Source: an uncultured Collinsella sp. (GTDB lineage Bacteria; Actinomycetota; Coriobacteriia; Coriobacteriales; Coriobacteriaceae). Taken from it: a DNA stretch of 11,009 nt. The stretch's first letter is position 1. Each line of letters opens with the position of its first letter. The position numbers and the translations under genes were made by a program. Where the stretch lies: positions 1 through 11,009 of the forward strand of contig UQXT01000069.1 of the NCBI GenBank assembly GCA_900545075.1. The letters are read 5' to 3'. Of the stretch, positions 1 to 7,256 are shown one piece after another. The notes beneath the pieces were generated by a model. That model was not told the origin of the DNA, made no database searches, and was given only the letters and a program-made list of their open reading frames with translations.

Positions 1-147
1 CGGTCTTTCATGCAGCAGGGGCTCTCAATGTTTTTATGTCCTGCTCATATCGTCTATGCCGGCACTTCGGGACACTCCTTGGTATGGTCAGCCTGGCGAA
101 CGTTTGGGCAAAAGTAGTCATTAGAGGCCCGCCCCAAATGGGCTGCT

Positions 148-303
148 TCAAAACTATGGCGGATTACGGGACTGGACCTGTATTACATGACCATGGGAAA
201 AATCGCGAAATTAAAACCACAGGTAGACGGGTTATCAAAAATTGAAAATTGCCGGTATGGATGGGGGTCTCCGAATCAGCCCCGTATTCCGGCGTAGTTT
301 TGC
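148..303. repeat. Imperfect inverted repeat, arms 148-175 and 276-303
   Basis: The 28 bases at 148-175 match the reverse complement of 276-303 at 22 of 28 positions by hand alignment, without gaps. Both arms share the core CAAAACTA. About 100 bp separate the arms. This could be a diverged mobile-element remnant, two inverted copies of a dispersed intergenic repeat, or a long hairpin. Translated in matching frames the arms give related peptides of the form K-T-x-x-D/E-Y-G, which would fit two decayed copies of one element. I see no transposase or target-site duplication. Confidence 0.45.
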
Positions 304-434
304 AATGGCACTAAAGTAGGCACAAGCTAAATACCGATCCCAAGGCAAGTTGCGGTGGAATAATTCCTGGATGCCGGGGTTTGGCGGAAATCAGGAACTA
401 TTTCACCGCAATTGAGGAGGGGCGGGGTGGATGG

Positions 435-456
435 CGGGGGTAGCTAAAGACCCCCG
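435..456 (-). terminator. Possible weak terminator of the redox operon
   Basis: A 7-bp stem of CGGGGGT (435-441) and ACCCCCG (450-456) with an 8-base loop begins 16 bases past the DUF1667 stop codon. Neither strand has a U-tract after the stem, so it is not a classic intrinsic terminator. It may be Rho-assisted or may only protect the 3' end. The loop base AGCTAA (442-447) can instead pair with TTAGCT (464-469), so two exclusive folds exist. Confidence 0.35.
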
Positions 457-471
457 TCCTAAATTAGCTGC

Positions 472-870
472 TTAGGCTCGGTCGATGTCCATGCTGGCGA
501 TTAGGTTGATGTTGGTGTCTAGGAGGTTCTCTAGCACGACGTCGCCCATGCGGATGGGGGCGTTGACGACTAGGCCTCGGATGAGGGCCATGGCTTGGGC
601 GTGGAGTTCTAGCGGGATTGCCTCGACTGTGCGCACGGGGAGCAGGGCTTCGTCGCCGCCGGAGACGGCCACGGTCGTCGTGAGCACGCGCATGGGGCAG
701 GTGAGTTCCTGATGTGCGAACTTATCGCCGCGCGGGCAGTTGTTGCCGGTTACGGAGCGCACCGCTGCCACGGCGCCGTCTTCGTCACGCTCTACCTCTA
801 CGGTCAGGAGGCATTCTGATGGGCAGGTAGTGCAGTTGAACTGCAGCGTTTCGATCGCGTTTACGCTCAT
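472..870 (-). CDS. DUF1667 family small cysteine-rich protein of the redox operon
   Basis: This 132-residue protein matches DUF1667, a family encoded beside GlpA-like and pyridine-nucleotide oxidoreductases in many anaerobes. Cysteines are at residues 13, 16 and 20 (pattern CTTCPSEC), then 45 (NNCPRG) and 58 (LTCPMR), so it probably binds an Fe-S cluster or metal and may serve as the electron-transfer subunit; that role is inferred. The frame is open upstream to 921, but I choose the ATG at 868-870: GAGGAGG lies 9 bases ahead of it and the protein then begins MSVNAIETLQF. That ribosome binding site is formed by the last codons of the preceding gene, which stops 4 bases earlier, implying translational coupling. 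It is the last gene of the operon. Confidence 0.85.
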   Translation of the reverse strand: MSVNAIETLQFNCTTCPSECLLTVEVERDEDGAVAAVRSVTGNNCPRGDKFAHQELTCPMRVLTTTVAVSGGDEALLPVRTVEAIPLELHAQAMALIRGLVVNAPIRMGDVVLENLLDTNINLIASMDIDRA

Positions 871-874
871 GGCC

Positions 875-2275
875 TTACGCCTCCTCGACGGGATCGACGG
901 ACAGGACAATCTCGCTAACATTCAGTTTGAGTGCGCGCTGAATCACCTTTGCCTGCAGTGGGAAGCTCTCCATCACGCTCGGTTTAAACGGGCGGATCTT
1001 GCCTGCAAACAGTTCTTTGTCGCCTGCCAGAATACGTACGCGGGCGGCATCGACCGGTTTGCGTACGCGGAAGTTGAGTTTGGTGAGTGTCACGGCCGTA
1101 ATGCGTCCCGGCAGTGCGTAGCCAGCGATACCGGCAGGGGAGACCGTGAGCTCGCAGCCCGTGCTCTCAGCGCTCGCCCCGGCGTCGCCACCCAACGCCC
1201 ACGTCGCTGCAGCCGCACCGGCGCGCTCGGACTCGGTCGTCACGTTGTCGGCCAGGTCGTGCACGTGCAGCACGTTGCCGCAGGCAAAGATGCCCGGCAC
1301 GCCCGTTTGCAGGCTCTGGTCCACCACGGCGCCTCGCGTGCGCGGGTCAAGCTTTACGCCCGCGGCAACCGAAAGCTCGTTCTCGGGAATCAGACCAACC
1401 GAAAGCAGTAGCGTGTCGCACGGAACAACGCGCTCGGTCCCCGGAATGGGTGCCAGATGCTCGTCGACCTGACTCACCTCGACGGCCTCCACGCGATCGT
1501 GTCCGATCACGCGCGTGACGGTGGTGGACAGGTGCAACGGAATGCCAAAGTCGTCCAGGCAGTTCTTGACGTTGCGACGCAGGCCGTTGGCGTACGGCAT
1601 AAGCTCGTACACGCCCTCGACCGAAATCCCCTCGAGCGTGCAGCGGCGCGCCATGATAAGTCCGATGTCGCCCGAGCCCAAAATGACGGCACGCGAGCCG
1701 GGCTTGAGATTTTCGATATTGATGTATCGCTGCGCCAGGCCCGCCGTAAACACGCCGGCGGGACGGCTGCCGGGGATCTTGATCTCGCTGCGTGTGCGCT
1801 CGCGGCATCCCATAGCAAGGACGACCGCACGCCCGGTGAGCTGAAGCATGCCGGTGCGGCTCATGAACGTGACGGTATGGACTGCGGTGGCTCCCGTGCC
1901 CTCGCCCGCACCCGGATCGTCCGCACCCGCGACCGTGCCCTCGCCCGAATCAATCCCGAGCACCATGCTGTCCAAGAACAGCGCAATGTCGGTCGCGCGC
2001 ACCTGGTCGATAAAGCGCTGCGCGTACTCGGGACCGGTGAGCTCCTGCTTAAAGTGCGAAAGGCCAAAACCCGGGTGAATGCACTGGCGCAGGATACCGC
2101 CCAGATGCTGCTCGCGCTCCACGATGGCCACGCGGGCGCCGGCCTTATGTGCGGCAAGCGCAGCCGCCATGCCAGCAGGTCCGCCGCCGATGACGACCAC
2201 GTCGAAGGCCTGCGTCGATATCGACGCTACAGCTCCGGCCTCCGCGCGTCCGTCGCGCATATCAAAGGTCGCCAT
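875..2275 (-). CDS. NAD(P)/FAD-dependent oxidoreductase (pyridine nucleotide-disulfide type)
   Basis: This 466-residue flavoprotein is the second gene of the redox operon. The FAD-binding Rossmann motif GGGPAG is at residues 30-35, followed by LGGILRQCIHPGFG (58-71), which is typical of this GlpB/HcnB-like family. A second nucleotide-binding motif, GSGDIG, is at 201-206, and the FAD-contacting FACGNVLHVHDLADNVT is near 331-347. Residue C65 sits beside the first site, but there is no CxxxxC redox pair, so it is not a lipoamide- or thioredoxin-reductase type. Residues 111-131 are a Gly/Asp/Ala-rich insertion, probably a surface loop. The ATG at 2273-2275 lies one base after the stop of the preceding gene, with GAAGGGGG 9 bases upstream. 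It probably passes electrons from the GlpA-like subunit to NAD or another acceptor, or the reverse; the substrate cannot be read from sequence. Confidence 0.85.
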   Translation of the reverse strand: MATFDMRDGRAEAGAVASISTQAFDVVVIGGGPAGMAAALAAHKAGARVAIVEREQHLGGILRQCIHPGFGLSHFKQELTGPEYAQRFIDQVRATDIALFLDSMVLGIDSGEGTVAGADDPGAGEGTGATAVHTVTFMSRTGMLQLTGRAVVLAMGCRERTRSEIKIPGSRPAGVFTAGLAQRYINIENLKPGSRAVILGSGDIGLIMARRCTLEGISVEGVYELMPYANGLRRNVKNCLDDFGIPLHLSTTVTRVIGHDRVEAVEVSQVDEHLAPIPGTERVVPCDTLLLSVGLIPENELSVAAGVKLDPRTRGAVVDQSLQTGVPGIFACGNVLHVHDLADNVTTESERAGAAAATWALGGDAGASAESTGCELTVSPAGIAGYALPGRITAVTLTKLNFRVRKPVDAARVRILAGDKELFAGKIRPFKPSVMESFPLQAKVIQRALKLNVSEIVLSVDPVEEA

Positions 2276-2276
2276 C

Positions 2277-3734
2277 CTAGCGCACCCCCTTCAGCGGTCC
2301 CTCTACCAGCCAAGAACCGGCATCCTCCAACAGCACCTCGCTGGGGTTGCAGCCCAGCTCGCGCACTAGGATTGCCACCACGCGGCTCTGGCAAAAGCCA
2401 CTCTGGCACCGACCCATGCCGGCGCGGCAACGGCGCTTGACGCCCTCGACCGAAACCGCGCCCGGGCGGCGTCGAATCGCGGCCACGATCTCGGCCTCGG
2501 GCACCGTCTCGCAGCGGCAGACGATCTGCCCCCACGCGGGGTCGGACTCAATGAGCTCTTCCTTGCGCGCGAGCGGCGCGCGGTCAAAGTCGTCCGGCGC
2601 GCGGCGTATCGGGTCCCAATCGTCCCGTTCGCGCAGGGCCACGCCGGCGTCGCGCAGCACCTGTTCCATGCGCTCGGCAATGGCAGGCGCGCTCGCCACG
2701 CCCGGCGACTGAATGCCCGCAGCCTGGAACAGCTCCGGCACCACGGTCGACTGCCCAATAAAGAAGTCGTTCGTTCCCTGAACGACCGGGCGTCCGCCGG
2801 CAAACGCGCGCACCACGCGACGCGTGTCCAGATCGGGCACCAGCTTGCGCGCGCCGGTCAGGAGCGCGTTGACGTCGTCCACATAGGTCTGCGTGTCGCC
2901 TGGCTCGCGCACGGCGGCGGTCGCGGTAATCACGGTGTTGCCATGTACGGTTCCCGTCACAATGACGCCCTTGGAAATTGGCGTGGGAACGGGGTAGAGC
3001 GGCATGAGCGCACGCGGCTCCTTGTCCAGCACTACGATGTTGCCCTGGCGCCAGACCATCTGAAACTCCTCGGCGCCGGCCATGTGCGAGATGTCCGCGG
3101 CACCGTTGCCCGCGGCGTTGATCAGGTAACGGCAGCGCACGTCGCCTGCGGGCGTTGCCAGCGTAAAGCGCGCGGCTCCGTCATCCGAGTCAGCAACCTC
3201 AATTGCCTTCACCGGCGCGGAGCGCATAAACGTCACGCCGTTGGCAACGGCGTTTTCCAGCGCGGCGATGGCCACTTCAAACGGGTCGACGTAACCGGTC
3301 GAAGGGCACCACAGCGCGCTCGTTGCCTCGGCGCTCGCGCGCGGTTCCAGCTCGTGGATGTGCTCGGGGCCGATAATCGACAGCGCGGGCACGCCGTTGG
3401 CCAGGCCATTCTGGCGCAGCTTCTCCAGGTGCGCGCGGTCTTCGTCGTTGAAACCCAGCACCATCGACCCGGTGCGGCGGAACAAAAAGCCTAGCTCCTG
3501 GGCCCACGTGCCATATAGCTCGCAACCACGGGCGTTGACCTGCGCCTTGACCGTGCCCGGCGCCGGATCGTAGCCGGCGTGCACCAAGCCACCGTTGGCC
3601 TTCGAGGCGCCCAGCGCGATATCGTTGGCCGCCTCGACCACACAAATGGACATGTCAAAACGCGCAAGCTGCCGCGCGATGGCGCATCCCGTGATGCCTG
3701 CGCCTACAATCGCGATATCAAACGTTTCTGCCAC
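2277..3734 (-). CDS. GlpA-like FAD-dependent oxidoreductase with C-terminal BFD-type [2Fe-2S] domain
   Basis: This 485-residue protein is the first gene of the operon. It opens with a DAO-family FAD motif, DIAIVGAGITGCAIARQLA (from residue 6), and has the SKANGGLVHAG segment typical of the glycerol-3-phosphate dehydrogenase/L-2-hydroxyglutarate oxidase superfamily. A C-terminal domain carries C406 and C408 (CRCE) and C436, C443 and C448 (CRAGMGRCQSGFC), the bacterioferritin-associated-ferredoxin-like [2Fe-2S] arrangement found at the end of GlpA. The likely reaction is oxidation of sn-glycerol-3-phosphate to dihydroxyacetone phosphate in anaerobic metabolism; another 2-hydroxy acid is possible, and no glycerol kinase gene is in view. 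The start is GTG at 3732-3734, with GGGAGG 4 bases ahead. A perfect palindrome 18 bp further upstream is a candidate operator. Confidence 0.85.
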   Translation of the reverse strand: MAETFDIAIVGAGITGCAIARQLARFDMSICVVEAANDIALGASKANGGLVHAGYDPAPGTVKAQVNARGCELYGTWAQELGFLFRRTGSMVLGFNDEDRAHLEKLRQNGLANGVPALSIIGPEHIHELEPRASAEATSALWCPSTGYVDPFEVAIAALENAVANGVTFMRSAPVKAIEVADSDDGAARFTLATPAGDVRCRYLINAAGNGAADISHMAGAEEFQMVWRQGNIVVLDKEPRALMPLYPVPTPISKGVIVTGTVHGNTVITATAAVREPGDTQTYVDDVNALLTGARKLVPDLDTRRVVRAFAGGRPVVQGTNDFFIGQSTVVPELFQAAGIQSPGVASAPAIAERMEQVLRDAGVALRERDDWDPIRRAPDDFDRAPLARKEELIESDPAWGQIVCRCETVPEAEIVAAIRRRPGAVSVEGVKRRCRAGMGRCQSGFCQSRVVAILVRELGCNPSEVLLEDAGSWLVEGPLKGVR

Positions 3735-3751
3735 GGTGCCTCCCAGACAAG

Positions 3752-3766
3752 TTGACAGGCTGTCAA
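3752..3766. promoter_or_regulatory. Perfect 15-bp palindrome, candidate operator of the redox operon
   Basis: The sequence TTGACAG-G-CTGTCAA is a perfect inverted repeat of 7+1+7, ending 18 bp upstream of the GTG start of the GlpA-like gene. Its length and position fit a binding site for a dimeric repressor such as a GntR-family protein, but no regulator gene is adjacent. The minus-strand half also reads TTGACA like a -35 box, but no -10 lies at the right distance before the gene, so I prefer the operator reading. The promoter itself was not identified. Confidence 0.5.
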
Positions 3767-3903
3767 TAGGACTATCCTACGGTCTGCACACCCCCAGTGC
3801 GGCGGCAATGCGGCGAACAGCCCCGCTGTATCCGCCAACGGCAGGCGAGGGGAGACTCAGGACCATCGGCGACCTTGTCTGCCGCTCCTGGTGTCAGAGG
3901 TTT

Positions 3904-4444
3904 GTCTCGTTCTGTAACGGTAAGCAGAAGAATTGGGTCCCCAGATGTTACAGAACGAGACGTTTGTCAGACGGGCCCTCCATTTGTCTCGATCTGTAAC
4001 AGTAAGAGGAGAAAATCGGTCCTATGTGTTACAGATTGAGATTTAAAGTCAGGGAGAGATTCTTCTGTCTCGATCTATAACATCTAGGGACCGTTTTGGG
4101 GTCCAGATGTTACAGATTGAGATATTTAACGGAGGGCTCACCGTTCATCTTGATCTGTAACAGTTAGCTGATGATTTGGGTTCTAGATGTTACAGATCGA
4201 GACAAACCTTCCGACGGATTTTGAATGTCTTGATCTGTAACAGTAAGAGGGGTTTTGGGGCCCAAGATGTTATAGATCGAGATTGAAGTCGGGGAGGGGC
4301 CCCTGTGTCTCGATCTGTAACAACAAGATAGGAAATTTGGTCCTAGTTGTTACAGATCGCGACGTTTGCTCGGCGGCACACCCGTTCGTCTCGATCTGTA
4401 ACACCTAGACCCTTATTTGCCGAGTATCTGTTACAGATTGAGAT
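3904..4444 (+). repeat. Tandem array of seven inverted-repeat (hairpin) units
   Basis: Seven units lie at 3904-3961, 3986-4042, 4067-4123, 4147-4203, 4227-4283, 4307-4363 and 4388-4444. Each has a 15-base left arm (consensus GTCTCGATCTGTAAC), a 27-28 base centre and a 15-base right arm (consensus GTTACAGATCGAGAC). Linkers are 23-24 bases, so units repeat every 80-82 bp. Across 105 arm pairs on the plus strand I count 92 Watson-Crick pairs, 10 G-U pairs and 3 mismatches. Unit 1 has a compensated change: A-T at arm position 7 becomes T-A with both arms altered. Centres and linkers are related between units, so this is a diverged tandem repeat and not a set of unique spacers. Array function is unknown: structured RNA, multi-site protein-binding array, or an element expanded by duplication are all possible. 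Strand is assigned from the wobble bias. Confidence 0.9.
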
Positions 4445-4544
4445 GTTTGTGTCCACGCCAGCCCCGCTTGCAACCGTAGTCCCATATAAACAAACCCCGT
4501 GGTAAACTTGACCGTACTGTAAATATTCCGAAAGGTACATCTCA

Positions 4545-4976
4545 ATGTCCAAGTACATCTCCGAGCTCATGTCGCCGCAGCTTATGGGCGTCATCTATGC
4601 CTTTGTTGGCTTTATCATCGCCCTGTACGTGCTGTCGGTCGTCTATGTGTTCATCGACGCTCGCCGCCGCGGCGCCAGCGCCTACGTGGCATGGGGCATC
4701 ATCGCCCTCATCCCGTTTGTGGGCCTCATTGCCTACCTGGTGCTGCGTCCGCACTCCTACGCGTCCGACCGCGAGGAGCAGGAGCTGGACATGGCCCTGC
4801 GCGAGCGCCAGCTTGCCCAGTACGGCACCTGCCCGCAGTGCGGCGCGCCCATCGAGAAGGACTTTGTTGTCTGCCCGGTGTGCGACACCCAGGTTCGCAA
4901 CGTCTGCCCCAGCTGCCATCGCCCGCTCGACGCGCACTGGAAGGTCTGCCCCTACTGCCGAACTCGCATTCAGTAA
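4545..4976 (+). CDS. Small membrane protein with PLDc_N-like helices and a double zinc ribbon
   Basis: This 143-residue protein has two hydrophobic helices near residues 15-37 and 46-67, separated by a short basic turn (DARRRGAS). The segment around FIDARRRG...PFVGLIAYLVLRP resembles the PLDc_N domain. A charged linker (about 75-92) leads to eight cysteines in four pairs: C96/C99 and C110/C113, then C121/C124 and C135/C138, a double zinc ribbon that should bind two zinc ions on one side of the membrane. Such proteins are usually annotated only as zinc-ribbon domain proteins, and no function can be assigned. The ATG is preceded by GAAAGG 9 bases upstream. It appears monocistronic: thrS downstream has its own promoter and a hairpin lies between them. 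Its closest upstream neighbour is the repeat array, which ends 100 bp before it. Confidence 0.85.
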   Translation: MSKYISELMSPQLMGVIYAFVGFIIALYVLSVVYVFIDARRRGASAYVAWGIIALIPFVGLIAYLVLRPHSYASDREEQELDMALRERQLAQYGTCPQCGAPIEKDFVVCPVCDTQVRNVCPSCHRPLDAHWKVCPYCRTRIQ

Positions 4977-5084
4977 CGCATCCATCGTCGGGCCGGCCGT
5001 AAGCCACGAACCCCGCGCATCACGCGAAAGCCGCACGCGCGCCCCGCACCCCGCCCCCACACGATGAAGCATGCGTAGAAAATC

Positions 5085-5113
5085 GCCCGCCGTGCCATTA
5101 AGGTGCGGCGGGC
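5085..5113. terminator. GC-rich hairpin between the zinc-ribbon gene and thrS
   Basis: A 12-bp stem, GCCCGCCGTGCC (5085-5096) with GGTGCGGCGGGC (5102-5113), has a 5-base loop and two G-U pairs on the plus strand. The plus-strand tail, GCTTGTAT, is only weakly T-rich. On the minus strand the stem is followed by GATTTTC. It probably ends the zinc-ribbon transcript, perhaps inefficiently, and could also stop antisense transcription. The thrS -35 box begins 3 bp after the stem. Confidence 0.55.
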
Positions 5114-5115
5114 GC

Positions 5116-5143
5116 TTGTATACCAAGGCAACCTGCCTATAAT
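5116..5143 (+). promoter_or_regulatory. Promoter of thrS
   Basis: A -35 box TTGTAT (5116-5121) and a consensus -10 box TATAAT (5138-5143) are separated by 16 bp. Transcription would begin near 5150, giving a leader of about 64 bases before the thrS start codon. This is the best sigma70-type promoter in the window. Confidence 0.7.
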
Positions 5144-5187
5144 GATGCAAGTCAAAAACGCCGAGCGCATCGCACGCACTTGCATCA
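5143..5187 (+). promoter_or_regulatory. Inverted repeat at the thrS transcription start
   Basis: TGATGCAAGT (5143-5152) and ACTTGCATCA (5178-5187) form a perfect 10-bp inverted repeat with a 25-base interval, ending 8 bases before the thrS ribosome binding site. The left arm straddles the expected start point, so if the start is near 5150 the full hairpin is not transcribed and the repeat would act as DNA, for example as an operator. If transcription starts earlier, it is a leader hairpin, comparable in position to the autoregulatory thrS leader of E. coli. I see no T-box motif. Confidence 0.45.
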
Positions 5188-5213
5188 GGCATCCGAGAGG
5201 AGAAAACATACCC

Positions 5214-6977
<1,764 letters not shown>

Positions 6978-7000
6978 CACAAACAACACAAGAAGTAACA

Positions 7001-7034
7001 AAGGCGATCGTCCTAAAGGGCGGTCGCCTTTTTT
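7001..7034 (+). terminator. Intrinsic terminator 1 of thrS
   Basis: A 12-bp stem (7002-7013 with 7018-7029, two G-U pairs) closes a TAAA loop and is followed by a run of T to 7034. It begins 24 bases after the thrS stop codon. Confidence 0.9.
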
Positions 7035-7048
7035 GTTGTCAATAGAAG

Positions 7049-7076
7049 AAAAGCCGCTGGTTAGAGCGGCTTTTTT
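7049..7076 (+). terminator. Intrinsic terminator 2, in tandem
   Basis: AGCCGCT (7052-7058) pairs with AGCGGCT (7065-7071) around a 6-base loop, followed by T to 7076. On the minus strand the same stem is followed by CTTTTC, so it may work in both directions. With the first terminator it isolates thrS from the sucrose locus. Confidence 0.85.
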
Positions 7077-7256
7077 GTTGTGCAAAAAGGTACGCTTCGC
7101 TCCTCTTTCGCGGCATCTCGCCACGGCAGCTGCCCGCTCGCTGACGTTTGCTCCATCTGGGCTGTTGAAATGATCCATGCGGTCCGTCTCATTTGCTCAA
7201 TTTGCTGGGATGGGTTGGGTATCATGGTGAAAGCGATTTCAACGACAGGGGTGCTC

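Larger units (their letters stand above)
1..471. other. Gene-less stretch downstream of the redox operon
   Basis: I see no convincing gene here. The only open frame of note, 36-245 on the plus strand, encodes a 69-residue peptide with no family resemblance I recognise and no good ribosome binding site, so I do not call it. The stretch is visibly AT-richer than the neighbouring coding DNA. It holds an imperfect inverted repeat (148-175 against 276-303) and a hairpin just past the end of the DUF1667 gene (435-456). Both are listed separately. Confidence 0.6.
3735..4544. other. 810-bp divergent intergenic region carrying a hairpin array
   Basis: No gene is supported here. The small open frames are not in a consistent frame through the repeats, whose 80-82 bp period is not a multiple of three. 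Contents from left to right: the upstream region of the redox operon with its palindrome (3752-3766); about 137 bp with no clear signal (3767-3903); the inverted-repeat array (3904-4444); and 100 bp leading to the zinc-ribbon gene. In that last part TTGACC (4508-4513) and TATAAA (4485-4490) resemble promoter boxes, but no pair has correct spacing. Confidence 0.6.

Noticed and set aside
36..245. 69-codon plus-strand frame at the left end
   Set aside because: No ribosome binding site, no recognised family, and its middle overlaps the inverted-repeat arm at 148-175, so it is more likely part of a dispersed non-coding element.
3904..4444. CRISPR array
   Set aside because: Repeats alternate in orientation and pair with each other, the intervals are related in sequence rather than unique, and no cas gene is present.
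3904..4444. Integron attC cassette array
   Set aside because: The arms lack the GTTRRRY core site, there are no cassettes between units, and no integrase gene is in the window.
4485..4525. Promoter for the zinc-ribbon gene (TTGCAA, TATAAA, TTGACC and TAAATA tracts)
   Set aside because: None of the possible -35 and -10 pairs has a spacer of 15-19 bp, so no promoter can be assigned.
5144..5213. T-box riboswitch in the thrS leader
   Set aside because: The leader is only about 64 bases from the likely start point and has no T-box sequence or terminator/antiterminator pair.
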